A stretch of 64,000 nt of DNA from Marinobacter sp. ATCH36 (GTDB taxonomy: Bacteria; Pseudomonadota; Gammaproteobacteria; Pseudomonadales; Oleiphilaceae): contig NZ_JAMJPL010000005.1 of NCBI RefSeq assembly GCF_023555055.1, positions 1 through 64,000 on the forward strand. The letters are read 5' to 3'. Positions 17,401 through 32,430 of the stretch are shown piece by piece. The number at the start of each line of letters is the position of its first letter. The stretch's first letter is position 1. The translations under genes and the position numbers were made by a program. The notes under the pieces are model-generated. The model had not been told where the DNA came from. It ran no database searches and saw only the letters and a list, made by a program, of their open reading frames with translations.

Positions 17401-18450
17401 GTGCCTGACATCCGCAAACTGATAGCGCCTTTTCTTTGCATCTACCTGACGGGTTGTGCCCCGGACTCCGATGTGCCGGAGATGATGGATGATTATGTGG
17501 CGCAGGTGGCCGAAGCTCTGGAGCTCAGCCCCGAATTCTCTGAAATTCGCCCGGTTGCACAGATACCCCGCCGGCGTGACCGGGTCCTTGAAATGCCTGA
17601 TCTGGACATGGGCATGCTGGATTTCTTCTCCCTCTATGGCTGCGAACTGCAATATGTGGTTGGCGAGAGGAACTCGATTATGGGCAAGGTGATGCAACCC
17701 CTGAATCGATTGCGGTACGAAGCCCGTTTTATACGTGCGGCCGAAGACTGTCTGCCGAAAACGGAACGGGAGGGTATGAAGGAAACGCTGGAAGAGGCCA
17801 TTGAAAGTAAAGCTGAAACACTTCATGTGGCCGTGTGGAATGCAACCTGGGGCGTGGAGGAAGTAGAGCGGCTCTTCACCCGTTCTGAGGGGTATTATCC
17901 CGGGGAGTCTGATGAGACTCCGGTTGCTGCGCTGGCTGCCGACGTCGAACGCCTGAACCGGACGGTGGCGGGCCTGCTGGGTGGCAATTCAGATGAATCC
18001 CTTGATTACATCGGTGAGGTACACCAGCGCTGGCAGGCTGAGCACCGGGCGGGCCAGTTGATGAACAGTGTTCGGCTGCTGACTACGCGCCTTGATGACG
18101 CGTCGTCACTGCTGGCGGCGAGAGCTGAAAGCGCCACATTGTGCCCGAGCGGTGAGCCAGAAGATGCCCCCGCCGGACTCCTGAATGCCTACGCGGATGG
18201 TTTCGAGGGACGCGTGAAGAGCTATCTGGCAGGTATTGGCCAGGCCCGGAAGACGCTGGCAAAGCCTCTGGATAAACTCGCGATCCTGCAAGCGGATACC
18301 ATGCCAGACGCTTTCCGCGACTGGTACGGGGAAAATCTTGACACAGACGGTGCCCGGAGCCTCTGGGGGCAGCTGGACCAGGCTGTCGAGACTCATACCC
18401 GGCAGTGGCAACAGGTCTTCGACCAGTGCGGCCTGTCACCGCAAGCATAA
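17401..18450 (+). CDS. DUF3080 family lipoprotein
   Basis: A 349-residue protein beginning with GTG at 17401, preceded by a strong ribosome binding site (AGGAGG). A lipoprotein signal peptide ends at LTGC with Cys19 as the lipid site. The rest is mostly helical and polar. I recognise the family as DUF3080, whose function is unknown. It converges on the PilB-like ATPase gene with only 13 bases between stop codons. Its own promoter may lie in the short gap after mtnC, or it may be read with the mtn operon. Confidence 0.82.
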   Translation: MPDIRKLIAPFLCIYLTGCAPDSDVPEMMDDYVAQVAEALELSPEFSEIRPVAQIPRRRDRVLEMPDLDMGMLDFFSLYGCELQYVVGERNSIMGKVMQPLNRLRYEARFIRAAEDCLPKTEREGMKETLEEAIESKAETLHVAVWNATWGVEEVERLFTRSEGYYPGESDETPVAALAADVERLNRTVAGLLGGNSDESLDYIGEVHQRWQAEHRAGQLMNSVRLLTTRLDDASSLLAARAESATLCPSGEPEDAPAGLLNAYADGFEGRVKSYLAGIGQARKTLAKPLDKLAILQADTMPDAFRDWYGENLDTDGARSLWGQLDQAVETHTRQWQQVFDQCGLSPQA

Positions 18451-18477
18451 AAGCCGGGGCTGATCAGCGCTGGCTTT
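18449..18477. terminator. Possible bidirectional terminator between convergent genes
   Basis: AAAAGCC (18449-18455) and GGCTTT (18472-18477) flank a perfect inner palindrome GCTGATCAGC (18459-18468). The hairpin overlaps the 3' ends of the two convergent genes. A- and T-rich edges are short, so this is a weak call. Confidence 0.35.
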
Positions 18478-20266
18478 CCGGGGTAACCCGGAGGATCTCC
18501 TCGACAGTGGTGGAGCCGGCTGACACTTTCTGCGCACCGCTGAGCCGCAACGACTTCATGCCATCCTTGTAGGCATCCACTCGCAATTGCTCCAGTTCGC
18601 ATTGCTCGGTGATCTGTCGGATCAGGTTGCCGGAGAGCTGCATGATTTCGTACACCCCCGCGCGGCCGTAGTAGCCGGTGTTCCGGCATTCCAGACAGCC
18701 AACCGGATGATAGACCTGTTTCGGCGTTGTTGCTTTCCAGGGGCGGGTCAGGCTCTGCCAGGCCTGTTCGTCCACAGGGCCGGGTTCCTTGCAGTGAGGG
18801 CAGAGGGTTCTGGCCAGCCGCTGTGCCATCACGCCCAGTACCGTGGCGCGAATGAGGTAGGGAGGAATGCCCAGTTCCATCAGCCGGGTAATGGCGCTGG
18901 GGGCGTCGTTGGTGTGCAGGGTGGACAGCACCAGGTGCCCGGTCAGCGCGGCTTGTACCGCCATTTCGGCGGTCTCCAGGTCGCGGATCTCGCCAATCAT
19001 GATGATGTCCGGATCCTGCCGCAGCAAGGCCCGCACCCCGGAGGCGAAGGTCAGCTCGATATTGGTCTGCACCTGCATCTGGTTGAAGGCCGGCTCCACC
19101 ATCTCGATCGGGTCCTCAATGGTGCAGATGTTCACTTCTGGGGTGGCCAGTTGCTTGAGGGTGGAATACAGGGTTGTGGTCTTGCCGGAACCGGTAGGCC
19201 CGGTGACCAGCACGATGCCATGGGGGCGATCGGTAATACCCTGCCAGCGTTCCCGGTCTTCCTTTGAAAAGCCCAGTTGCTCGTAGGATTTCAGCAACAC
19301 TTCGGGGTCAAAGATCCGCATTACCATTTTCTCGCCAAAAGCGGTGGGCATGGTGGCCAACCGCAGCTCTACTTCGCTGTTATCCGGCTTTCGGGTTTTG
19401 ATGCGGCCATCCTGGGGTCGGCGCTTCTCTGCCACGTTCAGTCGGCCGAGAATTTTCAGGCGGCTGGTTACCGCCATGCCCACCTGATCCGGAAATTCGT
19501 AGACGTTATGCAGCACGCCGTCGATGCGGAAGCGCACCTGAGTGACGTTGCGCCGGGGCTCGATGTGAATATCAGACGCACGCTGGTCAAAGGCGTATTG
19601 CAGCAGCCAGTCGACGATCTTGACCACGTGCTGGTCGTTGGCATCCGGGCTTTCACTGGCGCCCAGATCCAGTAGCTGTTCGAAGTTCTGGGCACCCGCG
19701 GGGTTCGCAGATTTGTTGCCACCGGCCTTGCTGACTGAACTGGCCAGTTGATAGAACTCGACGGTATACCGGCGAATATCTTCGGGGTTAGCCACCACCC
19801 GACGAATGTCCTTGCGGAGGGCTTGGCGCAAGTTGCCTTCCCAGTCACTCTTGAAGGGCTCGGGACTTGCAATCAGCACTTCATCCTCGCCGATTTCAAC
19901 CGCAAGAATGCCGTGCCGCTGGGCAAACGCGTAGGACATTACCCGGGCAATGGCCGGGGTGTCTATCTTCAGGGGGTCGATGTGGTAATAGGGCTGTTCT
20001 GCCCAGTCTGCGAGCCAGTTGGTCAGCTTGTCCAGGTCCAGCGTGCGGCCTGTCTTCTGGCTTTCCAGTCCGGCCTTGGCCACCAGTTCCAGCGGGTGGC
20101 GCTGGCTGGCGGGCCCGCCGGTGCCGGTCTGGATACCTATATTGGCAGACAGGACCCGCTCTGCGTCTTCCTGCTTGATCTCACCACTGGTTACCAGGGC
20201 GGTACAGATGTCCCTCAGGGTGAGGGTGCTTCTGTGGGGCGCTGGTGGATGAGTACTGTCGGCCAT
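18464..20266 (-). CDS. GspE/PilB-family secretion/pilus assembly ATPase (orphan)
   Basis: A 600-residue ATPase. An N-terminal MshEN/T2SSE-N-like region precedes the motor domain. Walker A is GPTGSGKTTT with Lys362. The Asp box (IEDPIEM) and Walker B-type (MIGEIRDLETAEMA) segments follow, then the His box (STLHTNDA). The zinc-binding tetracysteine CPHC...CLEC lies near residues 510-550. These features are typical of type II secretion and type IV pilus extension motors. No pilin, inner-membrane platform or secretin gene is nearby, so it must serve a system encoded elsewhere. It is divergent from nothing visible upstream except DUF2069 on the same strand. Confidence 0.9.
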   Translation of the reverse strand: MADSTHPPAPHRSTLTLRDICTALVTSGEIKQEDAERVLSANIGIQTGTGGPASQRHPLELVAKAGLESQKTGRTLDLDKLTNWLADWAEQPYYHIDPLKIDTPAIARVMSYAFAQRHGILAVEIGEDEVLIASPEPFKSDWEGNLRQALRKDIRRVVANPEDIRRYTVEFYQLASSVSKAGGNKSANPAGAQNFEQLLDLGASESPDANDQHVVKIVDWLLQYAFDQRASDIHIEPRRNVTQVRFRIDGVLHNVYEFPDQVGMAVTSRLKILGRLNVAEKRRPQDGRIKTRKPDNSEVELRLATMPTAFGEKMVMRIFDPEVLLKSYEQLGFSKEDRERWQGITDRPHGIVLVTGPTGSGKTTTLYSTLKQLATPEVNICTIEDPIEMVEPAFNQMQVQTNIELTFASGVRALLRQDPDIIMIGEIRDLETAEMAVQAALTGHLVLSTLHTNDAPSAITRLMELGIPPYLIRATVLGVMAQRLARTLCPHCKEPGPVDEQAWQSLTRPWKATTPKQVYHPVGCLECRNTGYYGRAGVYEIMQLSGNLIRQITEQCELEQLRVDAYKDGMKSLRLSGAQKVSAGSTTVEEILRVTPESQR

Positions 20267-20279
20267 GGTGCGTTTCCTG

Positions 20280-21369
<1,090 letters not shown>

Positions 21370-21409
21370 TCAGCTGGACCGAATCTCAATCTGAGCGCAG
21401 TAGTCTAAC

Positions 21410-21415
21410 AGGAGG
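21410..21415 (+). promoter_or_regulatory. Ribosome binding site fixing the TlpA-like start
   Basis: A perfect AGGAGG lies seven bases before the GTG at 21423. It favours this start over an upstream ATG at 21324, which would bury the lipoprotein signal in the middle of the protein. Confidence 0.75.
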
Positions 21416-21422
21416 GCACCCT

Positions 21423-21890
21423 GTGCAATACCCTGCCAAATCGCGTTATCCCACCGGGGTATACGGTGCCGGGTTCTTGCTGGCTTTTCTCATGCTGGCG
21501 GGCTGCCAGAACCATGAGTTTGAAAAGCCGGATGGAACGGTACTGCAGTGGGAAAGCTTGCGCGGACACTGGGTACTGGTTAATTACTGGGCGGAATGGT
21601 GTAAACCCTGCCTGGAGGAAATCCCCGAGCTGAACGATCTCGACAGATCTCCCACCATTGTAGTGCTGGGTGTGAATTTTGATGATGTACAGGGCCAGGA
21701 TCTGGTTGATCTGGGCAGAAAAATGGGAATTGAATATGGCATGCTGGCCGAGGATCCCGGGCCTAAATTCGGGTGGAAAACTCCGGTAGGGCTGCCCGCC
21801 ACCTTTGTTGTAAACCCCGAAGGCGAGTTGGTTGAGACCCGCTTCGGCCCCCAGACCGAGGAAGACATCCAAGAACTGATCGGGCGCTGA
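21423..21890 (+). CDS. TlpA-like thioredoxin-fold lipoprotein
   Basis: A 155-residue thioredoxin-fold protein. The start GTG at 21423 has a perfect AGGAGG upstream. The signal peptide ends in the lipobox LAGC with Cys28 lipidated, which predicts membrane-anchored periplasmic location. The redox-active motif is WCKPC (Cys60, Cys63), and the cis-Pro region is [10 protein letters not shown]. It is a TlpA/ResA-like thiol-disulfide reductase, and the client protein is unknown. It is followed after 44 bases by dnaE, but a functional link is unlikely. Confidence 0.87.
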   Translation: MQYPAKSRYPTGVYGAGFLLAFLMLAGCQNHEFEKPDGTVLQWESLRGHWVLVNYWAEWCKPCLEEIPELNDLDRSPTIVVLGVNFDDVQGQDLVDLGRKMGIEYGMLAEDPGPKFGWKTPVGLPATFVVNPEGELVETRFGPQTEEDIQELIGR

Positions 21891-21934
21891 CCCGGCCCGA
21901 AGCCGTCATTAACAAGCAGGAATACCCCGACGCT

Positions 21935-24900
21935 ATGTCACAAACATTTGTCCATCTCCGCGTGCACTCCGAATACTCCATGGTCGATGGACTGGTTCGG
22001 GTTAAGCCGCTGATCAGTCGGGTCGCCGAGCTGGGTATGCCAGCTGTTGGTCTGACAGAGCAGTCCAACATGTGTTCCCTGGTGCGTTTCTACAAAGCTG
22101 CCATGGGGGCCGGTGTGAAACCGGTCATTGGCGCAGACCTCTGGATAGAAAACCCGGAAGAGCCGGACAATCCGTTCCGGATAACCCTGCTGGCCCGTGA
22201 TAATGACGGCTACCTGAACCTCACGGAAGTGGTCTCTCTGGGTTACACCGAAGGACAGCGTTTCGGCAAGCCCATCGTTCAGCGCAAGTGGCTGGAAAGC
22301 CGGGCCAAAGGCCTGATTGCGCTGTCTGGCGCCCGTATGGGCGATGTTGGTAAGGCGCTGATGGCCGGCAAGCTGGAGCTTGCACGCCAGCGTGCTGAAT
22401 ACTGGATGAAGCTTTATCCCGAATCGTTTTACCTGGAGTTGCAACGGGCGGGACGGCCGGGAGACGAAGACTGCCTGCATCTGAACGTCGAGCTGGCGGA
22501 GGCACTTTCCTGCCCGGTAGTGGCCACCAACGACGTTCATTTCCTCCACGGGGACGATTTCGAGGCCCATGAGGCCCGTGTCTGCATCGGTGAAAGCCGC
22601 ACCCTGGATGATCCTCGACGGGACCGGCGGTTCAGTGACCAGCAGTACCTTCGCAGTGCAGAAGAAATGATCGAACTGTTTTCGGATATTCCAGAAGCAG
22701 TGGAAAATACCGTGGAGATCGCCCGCCGATGCTCGGTTCAGGTACGCATGGGTGAATACTTCCTGCCGAATTATCCCATCCCGGAAGGGATGACCATGGA
22801 CGAGTATTTCCGAAAGGTGTCGGAAGAAGGTCTTGAAGAGCGACTTGCGAAGACCCTGAGTAAAGACGACCCGGACTACGACACAAAGCGCGAAGCCTAT
22901 TACACGCGGCTGAATTTCGAGCTGGATATCATTACCCAGATGGGCTTCCCGGGCTACTTCCTGATCGTTATGGACTTCATCAAATGGGCCAAGAACAACG
23001 GCGTGCCAGTGGGGCCTGGCCGGGGTTCCGGTGCCGGCTCCCTGGTGGCCTATGCCCAGTTGATTACCGATCTTGATCCACTTGAATACGATCTGCTGTT
23101 CGAGCGCTTCCTGAACCCGGAACGGGTATCCATGCCCGACTTCGACGTGGATTTCTGCATGGAAGGCCGTGACCGGGTGATTGCCTACGTGGCAGAGAAG
23201 TACGGTCGTGAAGCGGTTTCCCAGATTATTACCTTTGGCACCATGGCCGCCAAGGCCGTTGTGCGGGATGTGGCCAGGGTCCAGGGCAAGTCCTACGGAC
23301 TGGCGGACAAGATGTCCAAGATGATTCCGTTCGAGCCCGGTATGACTCTGGAGAAAGCGCTGGAGCAGGAGCCCCAGCTTGGTGAATTTCTGGAAAATGA
23401 CGAAGAGGCCCAGGAAATCTGGGACATGGCCCTGAAACTTGAGGGTGTCTGCAGAAACGCCGGCAAGCACGCCGGGGGTGTGGTGATCGCGCCCACCAAG
23501 ATCACTGATTTCTCGCCGCTTTATTGCGACGACGAAGGCGGCAGCCTGGTGACCCAGTTCGACAAGGGTGATGTGGAAGACGCGGGCCTGGTGAAGTTCG
23601 ACTTCCTGGGCCTGCGAACCCTCACCATCATCGACTGGGCCCTGAAGATGATCAATCCCCGCCGGGAGAGGCAGGGCAAGCCGGCACTGGACATCAACGA
23701 AATCCCGCTGAATGACGTACCGTCCTTTGACATGCTCAAGAAAGCAGAGACAACGGCAGTCTTCCAGCTGGAATCCCGGGGCATGAAAGACCTGATCCGG
23801 CGCCTGCAGCCGGACTCTCTGGAGGACATGATCGCCCTGGTGGCCCTGTTCCGTCCGGGGCCGCTGCAATCAGGCATGGTGGATGACTTTATCGACCGTA
23901 AGCATGGTCGCCAACCGGTGTCGTTCCCACATCCGGACTACCAGTACGATGGTCTGAAACCGGTTCTGGAGCCCACTTACGGAGTTATCCTGTACCAGGA
24001 GCAGGTTATGCAGATCGCCCAGGTGATGGCAGGCTACAGCCTGGGTAACGCTGACATGCTGCGCCGCGCCATGGGTAAGAAAAAGCCCGAGGAAATGACC
24101 AAGCAGAAGCAGTTCTTTCTGGATGGCTGCGAAAACAACGGAATCGATAAGACCCTGGCAGAGAACATCTTTGACCTGGTAGAGAAGTTTGCGGGCTATG
24201 GCTTCAACAAGTCGCACTCGGCAGCCTATGCACTGGTGTCTTACCAGACCCTGTGGCTGAAGGCCCATTACCCGGCTGAATTCATGGCGGCGGTGCTTAC
24301 CGCGGATATGCAGAACACCGACAAGGTGGTCACGCTGGTTGAGGAATGTCGCAGCATGGGTCTGGAGCTGCTGGTGCCCGACGTCAGCCGCTCCGAATAC
24401 ACCTTCACGGTCAACGAAGACGGCGCCGTCGTGTACGGCCTGGGCGCCATCAAGGGCTTGGGTGAAGGCCCGATTGGCAGCATTCAGGCTGGCCGTGAAA
24501 ACGGAGAACCCTACCAGGACCTGTTTGATTTCTGCCGCCGGGTGGATCTGAAAAAAGTGAACAAACGGGCCATGGAGGCGCTGATTCGCTCTGGTGCCAT
24601 GGACAAACTGGGAGCCGGGCGCGCTCAGCTGATGGCCAGCATCGATAAGGCAATTCAGCAGGCGGGCCAACAGTCCCGCAACGAATCCGTGGGCATGACG
24701 GACATGTTCGGCGAGATGCTGATGGGCGGGGAGGACGGCGATCCCTATTCCGACGTGGCGAATGTGCGTGAGTGGCCGAAGAAAGAGCGCCTGAAAGGGG
24801 AGAAGGATACCCTCGGAATATACCTGACCGGCCACCCGTTTGATGAATACGAGAAGGAAGTACGGCGTTTCGTGCGCTCGTCCATTGCCGACCTGAAGCC

Positions 24901-25417
24901 AGCACGGCAACCGCAGCGTGTTGCCGGCCTGGTGGTGGCTCAGCGCTCTATGAAAACCCGCACTGGCTCCACCATGGCGTTTATTACCCTGGATGACCGC
25001 AGTGCCCGGATTGAGGCAACGCTGTTCTCTGAAGCGTTTTTTGAAAACAGGGAGTTGTTGCAGTCCGATCAGGTAATTGTGGTGGAAGGACAGGTCAGCC
25101 ACGATGATTACTCTGGCCAGATGAAGATGCGGGTCAATTCTGTGATGGATGTGGGCACGGCGCGTCAACAGTTCAGCCGCGGGCTCAAACTGGCCATTCG
25201 TGCCGACCAGCTTCAGAACGGCCTGCTGGACAAGCTGGACTCCACTCTGCGGCCCTTCCGGTGTGAAGGCAGCCCGGTGTGGATCGAATACAGCAGCGAC
25301 AATGCCTGCACCCGTATTGAGCTGGGTGAAGCCTGGCGGGTTCAGCCTGATGATGATCTTTTGCAGGAACTGAAATATCTGGTGGGAGACCAGTCCGTAG
25401 AACTGGTCTATGATTGA
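21935..25417 (+). CDS. dnaE: DNA polymerase III subunit alpha
   Basis: The 1160-residue replicative polymerase catalytic subunit. The PHP domain is at the N-terminus ([15 protein letters not shown]). The polymerase active-site aspartates are in [13 protein letters not shown] near residue 405, with a further catalytic region around residue 560. The helix-hairpin-helix and OB-fold (tRNA_anti-like) domains occupy the C-terminal third. Size equals that of E. coli and Pseudomonas DnaE1. The following accA is the conserved neighbour in gammaproteobacteria. Two long open frames on the opposite strand are coding shadows. Confidence 0.98.
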   Translation: MSQTFVHLRVHSEYSMVDGLVRVKPLISRVAELGMPAVGLTEQSNMCSLVRFYKAAMGAGVKPVIGADLWIENPEEPDNPFRITLLARDNDGYLNLTEVVSLGYTEGQRFGKPIVQRKWLESRAKGLIALSGARMGDVGKALMAGKLELARQRAEYWMKLYPESFYLELQRAGRPGDEDCLHLNVELAEALSCPVVATNDVHFLHGDDFEAHEARVCIGESRTLDDPRRDRRFSDQQYLRSAEEMIELFSDIPEAVENTVEIARRCSVQVRMGEYFLPNYPIPEGMTMDEYFRKVSEEGLEERLAKTLSKDDPDYDTKREAYYTRLNFELDIITQMGFPGYFLIVMDFIKWAKNNGVPVGPGRGSGAGSLVAYAQLITDLDPLEYDLLFERFLNPERVSMPDFDVDFCMEGRDRVIAYVAEKYGREAVSQIITFGTMAAKAVVRDVARVQGKSYGLADKMSKMIPFEPGMTLEKALEQEPQLGEFLENDEEAQEIWDMALKLEGVCRNAGKHAGGVVIAPTKITDFSPLYCDDEGGSLVTQFDKGDVEDAGLVKFDFLGLRTLTIIDWALKMINPRRERQGKPALDINEIPLNDVPSFDMLKKAETTAVFQLESRGMKDLIRRLQPDSLEDMIALVALFRPGPLQSGMVDDFIDRKHGRQPVSFPHPDYQYDGLKPVLEPTYGVILYQEQVMQIAQVMAGYSLGNADMLRRAMGKKKPEEMTKQKQFFLDGCENNGIDKTLAENIFDLVEKFAGYGFNKSHSAAYALVSYQTLWLKAHYPAEFMAAVLTADMQNTDKVVTLVEECRSMGLELLVPDVSRSEYTFTVNEDGAVVYGLGAIKGLGEGPIGSIQAGRENGEPYQDLFDFCRRVDLKKVNKRAMEALIRSGAMDKLGAGRAQLMASIDKAIQQAGQQSRNESVGMTDMFGEMLMGGEDGDPYSDVANVREWPKKERLKGEKDTLGIYLTGHPFDEYEKEVRRFVRSSIADLKPARQPQRVAGLVVAQRSMKTRTGSTMAFITLDDRSARIEATLFSEAFFENRELLQSDQVIVVEGQVSHDDYSGQMKMRVNSVMDVGTARQQFSRGLKLAIRADQLQNGLLDKLDSTLRPFRCEGSPVWIEYSSDNACTRIELGEAWRVQPDDDLLQELKYLVGDQSVELVYD

Positions 25418-25593
25418 TATTGTCCGGCAAGGTTCATCCCGGGTATGGCGGGCATACTGAAAGATTACGGTTTTGTCAGAAAGCGGACTCATACCAAGGT
25501 ACGCTTTAGCCAGGGCCCGGGCGCTGCTATCTTTGTCCAAAATTCTGGTTTGGCGAATTACATTCTCGCCTTGCAAGCAAATGATGGAACATC

Positions 25594-26547
25594 ATGAACC
25601 CTAACTATCTGGATTTCGAACAGCCTATCGCCGACCTTGAAGCCAAGATTGAAGAGCTTCGCATGGTGGGCAATGACACCGACATCAATATTACCGATGA
25701 GATCAACCGTCTACGCAAGAAGAGCGTAAGCCTGACGGAAAGCATTTTCTCGGACCTCAAACCCTGGGATGTATCGAGACTGGCGCGCCATCCACGCCGG
25801 CCTTACACCCTCGACTACGTCGAGATGATTTTTGACGATTTCGACGAGTTGCATGGTGACCGTCGGTACGCCGACGACCAGGCTATTGTTGGAGGTACTG
25901 CTCGCCTGGACGGCAAGCCGGTGATGGTAATCGGCCACCAGAAGGGCAGGGAAGTACGCGACAAGGTAAAGCGCAATTTTGGCATGCCGCGCCCGGAGGG
26001 CTACCGCAAGGCCCTGAGGCTGATGGAGATGGCCGAACGCTTCCGCATGCCCATCCTGACGTTTATCGATACGCCGGGCGCCTATCCAGGCATCGGTGCC
26101 GAGGAGCGCGGCCAGAGTGAAGCGATTGCTTTCAATCTGGCAGTGATGTCTCGCCTGAAAACACCAATCATCTCTACCGTTGTAGGTGAGGGTGGCTCAG
26201 GTGGTGCGCTGGCGATCGGTGTCTGTGACCAGCTCAATATGTTGCAGTATTCCACCTACGCGGTTATCTCGCCGGAAGGCTGCGCTTCCATTCTCTGGAA
26301 AAGCGCAGAATTTGCGTCCCAGGCAGCTGAGGCCATGGGGGTTACTGCTGACCGGCTCAAACATCTCGGCCTGGCTGACAATGTGATCACCGAACCGCTG
26401 GGTGGCGCCCATCGTGATCCGGATAAAATGGCGGAATCTCTTCGCAAGACGCTGTCGAAAGGCATTGCCGAACTCTGTCGTCTGCCGACAGAAGAACTGG
26501 TTTCCCGCCGCTATGAGCGTTTGACACGATATGACACGGGCCGGTAG
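25594..26547 (+). CDS. accA: Acetyl-CoA carboxylase carboxyltransferase subunit alpha
   Basis: The 317-residue α subunit of the carboxyltransferase, which with AccD moves the carboxyl group from biotin to acetyl-CoA in the first step of fatty-acid synthesis. It shows the crotonase-fold glycine-rich oxyanion segments ([20 protein letters not shown] and [13 protein letters not shown]). Length is standard. A 176-base gap after dnaE may contain its own promoter. Its end overlaps the start of tilS by 17 bases. Confidence 0.98.
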   Translation: MNPNYLDFEQPIADLEAKIEELRMVGNDTDINITDEINRLRKKSVSLTESIFSDLKPWDVSRLARHPRRPYTLDYVEMIFDDFDELHGDRRYADDQAIVGGTARLDGKPVMVIGHQKGREVRDKVKRNFGMPRPEGYRKALRLMEMAERFRMPILTFIDTPGAYPGIGAEERGQSEAIAFNLAVMSRLKTPIISTVVGEGGSGGALAIGVCDQLNMLQYSTYAVISPEGCASILWKSAEFASQAAEAMGVTADRLKHLGLADNVITEPLGGAHRDPDKMAESLRKTLSKGIAELCRLPTEELVSRRYERLTRYDTGR

Positions 26548-27886
26548 CACCGGCTCCGGACGTGACTGGCCGGCGGCCCTCTGTGCCCCGGTCAGGAACC
26601 TGCCTTCCCATTCACGGTTGCGGATTGCACTTAGCGGAGGAATGGATTCTGTTCTGCTTCTCCATGTTGCCGCCAGGCTCTACGGCGCAACCGGTCAGTT
26701 GTCTGCCGTCCATATAAATCATCAGCTGCAGCCCAATGCCAGGCAAACTGAGCGTTTCTGTCAACAGCTCTGTGGTGTACTCGGTGTGCCTCTTGATATC
26801 CGGCGCGTGACTGTAAATGCTGCAGATCAGGACTCGCGTAACTCTGCCAGTGGTATTGAAGAGTCTGCCCGCAATGCCCGCTACCAGGTGTTTGAGGAAA
26901 TTCTCACACCAGGTGAGTTGATGTTGATGGCTCACCATGGTGATGATCAGGCTGAGACGGTGCTGTTCCGGTTGCTAAGAGGAACCGGCGTGATCGGCCT
27001 GGGAGGCATGCCACGCTCACGACCTTTGGGAAAGGGTAGGCTGTACAGGCCGTTGTTGGATTTCAGTCGCCGGGAACTTCAGGCCTGGGCTACGGAAAAT
27101 GGCATCGACTGGGTGGATGATCCAAGCAATATCGATGAGCGTTTTGATCGCAATTTTCTTCGCCTGGCTGTCATTCCGCTGCTCAAGACGCGCTGGCCAT
27201 CATTGATCAACCGCATACGGCATAGTGCTGATTCCTGCCGTGAGAGCGACGAATTGGCCGGAAGACTGGCCGGCATTCGTTTTCAGCAGTGCGCTGATGA
27301 GCAGGGTGCTCTGGCCGTTAAGGCACTGGGGAGTCTTGCCGTGGCGGAGCAGAAAAATCTGTTGCGCTGGTGGATCAGGCACTTTCATCAGGAACCACCG
27401 GCGATGGCCGACTGGCCGCAGGTGTTGGGTGATTTGCTGAATGCCCCGGCAGATCGTGAGCCGGAGTTGCGGGGCTCTGGCTTTGTTATCCGCAGGTACC
27501 AGGGCTATCTGCATCTGGTGCCGGTCCGACAGCCGTTGCCCTCTGACAGGCTTCCTCTGGTTGCGGGTCAGCCGCTGGTGTGGGGCGAATGGCGAGTAAC
27601 GCTGACAGCGTCCGGCGAATGCAAAACCGGAGCGCCGGAAATACGAGTATCTACGAGGGCAGGGGGAGAACGCATTCGGCCAAACCCCGATGGCCCCTCA
27701 AAATCCCTCAAGAACTGGCTGCAGGAAAATAATATTCCGCCTTGGGATAGAGCCAGGCTGCCTTTGCTCCTGGAGGTAAAGAATGGCAAGGAAGAGCTGG
27801 TCGGGGTTGGCGATTTATGGCTTTCCGGCAAATACTGTGGGGGCGCCCCGGCAAGTGGTTGGCGGATTGTTGTGGAGCGGGAATGA
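26531..27886 (+). CDS. tilS: tRNA(Ile)-lysidine synthase
   Basis: A 451-residue PP-loop ATPase that attaches lysine to C34 of tRNA-Ile(CAU), which changes its codon reading from AUG to AUA. The PP-loop SGGMDS is at residues 35-40. The N-terminal ATPase domain is followed by the substrate-specificity region and a C-terminal TilS domain with [12 protein letters not shown]. The start ATG lies inside accA with a 17-base overlap, consistent with coupled translation. It is conserved downstream of accA in many gammaproteobacteria. Confidence 0.95.
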   Translation: MTRAGSTGSGRDWPAALCAPVRNLPSHSRLRIALSGGMDSVLLLHVAARLYGATGQLSAVHINHQLQPNARQTERFCQQLCGVLGVPLDIRRVTVNAADQDSRNSASGIEESARNARYQVFEEILTPGELMLMAHHGDDQAETVLFRLLRGTGVIGLGGMPRSRPLGKGRLYRPLLDFSRRELQAWATENGIDWVDDPSNIDERFDRNFLRLAVIPLLKTRWPSLINRIRHSADSCRESDELAGRLAGIRFQQCADEQGALAVKALGSLAVAEQKNLLRWWIRHFHQEPPAMADWPQVLGDLLNAPADREPELRGSGFVIRRYQGYLHLVPVRQPLPSDRLPLVAGQPLVWGEWRVTLTASGECKTGAPEIRVSTRAGGERIRPNPDGPSKSLKNWLQENNIPPWDRARLPLLLEVKNGKEELVGVGDLWLSGKYCGGAPASGWRIVVERE

Positions 27887-27932
27887 CATTGAGAAGATGA
27901 GGTCTTTCTGGTAGTCTGGCGTCCCATCTTGA

Positions 27933-30457
<2,525 letters not shown>

Positions 30458-30487
30458 TTGGCGGTTTTTGCGTTCCAGAAGGACTAT

Positions 30488-30605
30488 GGGAGTGAGCGGG
30501 AACGGCTCTACGAAAATGTGCGGAGCCATGGATGGCGGAGCCCAAGCGCACATGGATGTGCTCGTAGCGTTTTTCGTAGGGCCGTTCCCGCTCGCTCTTG
30601 CTCCC
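30488..30605 (+). ncRNA. TwoAYGGAY-like structured element between kdsA and eno
   Basis: An outer stem of ~23 bp joins 30494-30516 to 30571-30593 (GAGCGGGAACGG... with one G·U pair), and looser pairing reaches 30488 and 30605. Inside lie two hairpins: GCC-AUGGAU-GGC (30525-30536) and GCAC-AUGGAU-GUGC (30548-30561). Two terminal loops reading AYGGAY inside a multistem junction are the defining features of the TwoAYGGAY RNA motif found in gammaproteobacteria. The match is by my recognition of the motif, not by covariance search. Both hairpins also resemble CsrA/RsmA sites. It could act as an sRNA, as an mRNA element of the kdsA-eno transcript, or be a dispersed repeat. Confidence 0.72.
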
Positions 30606-30612
30606 AATTTGA

Positions 30613-31932
<1,320 letters not shown>

Positions 31933-31950
31933 CCTTCCCGGGGTCAGGAT

Positions 31951-31978
31951 TACCTGTCGGGCGGGATACCGACAGGTA
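31951..31978 (+). other. Perfect hairpin downstream of eno
   Basis: TACCTGTCGG (31951-31960) and CCGACAGGTA (31969-31978) form a 10-bp perfect stem with an 8-base loop. It lies 18 bases after the eno stop and 10 bases before the terminator hairpin. No U-run follows, so it may stabilise the eno mRNA 3' end or be a separate element. Confidence 0.55.
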
Positions 31979-31987
31979 ACGGATCTG

Positions 31988-32033
31988 AAAAGGCCATCGT
32001 GGTTCTGGAATGTAGAAGCACGATGGCCTTTTT
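31988..32033 (+). terminator. Rho-independent terminator of eno
   Basis: AAAAGGCCATCGTG (31988-32001) pairs with CACGATGGCCTTTTT (32019-32033), and a short T-run follows. It should end the pyrG-kdsA-eno transcript before ftsB. Confidence 0.9.
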
Positions 32034-32053
32034 GTACAACTGGTTAGCAGAAC

Positions 32054-32083
32054 TTGTTGCTAAACTACACTAAGGTCTATACT
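32054..32083 (+). promoter_or_regulatory. Predicted promoter for ftsB-ispDF-truD-surE-pcm
   Basis: TTGTTG at 32054-32059 and TATACT at 32078-32083 are 18 bases apart, about 37 bases before the ftsB ATG and just after the eno terminator. The -10 is good and the -35 moderate. Confidence 0.5.
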
Positions 32084-32119
32084 GACTGTCCGGCTGTCAC
32101 ATCGTAAACGGAATTCGCA

Positions 32120-32392
32120 ATGAAGTTGCTTTGGTCCATCATGATAATTCTTATTCTTCTGTTGCAGGTGCGCCTGTGGGTTGGAGAGGGGAGTTTTGCC
32201 CAGGTATGGGGGCTGGAAAAGTCCGTAGCCGAGCAGCGCGAGGAAAATGCCGAGCTGGCCGTCCGCAATGACCGCCTTTATGCCGAGGTCCGCAATCTCC
32301 GCGGAGAGAAAGGAGCGGTAGAGGAGCGGGCGCGCATGAACCTGGGATTGATCCGTAACGATGAAACCTTCTTCCTGGTGGTTGAGCAGTAA
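32120..32392 (+). CDS. ftsB: Cell division protein FtsB
   Basis: A 90-residue bitopic division protein. One N-terminal transmembrane helix (residues ~3-20) is followed by a coiled coil rich in Glu, Ala and Leu (EKSVAEQREENAELAVRN). It forms the FtsQLB complex that activates septal peptidoglycan synthesis. The position between eno and ispD is the conserved one in gammaproteobacteria. It is the first gene after the eno terminator. Confidence 0.95.
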   Translation: MKLLWSIMIILILLLQVRLWVGEGSFAQVWGLEKSVAEQREENAELAVRNDRLYAEVRNLRGEKGAVEERARMNLGLIRNDETFFLVVEQ

Positions 32393-32430
32393 TCAGCCAA
32401 AAACCAGACCTTGCAAAGCCGACCACGTTC

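Noticed and set aside
21938..25576. Two long antisense open frames opposite dnaE (about 643 and 568 codons)
   Set aside because: dnaE is a certain gene with full-length motifs on the plus strand. The antisense frames follow from its high GC third-position bias and show no recognisable domains or ribosome binding sites.
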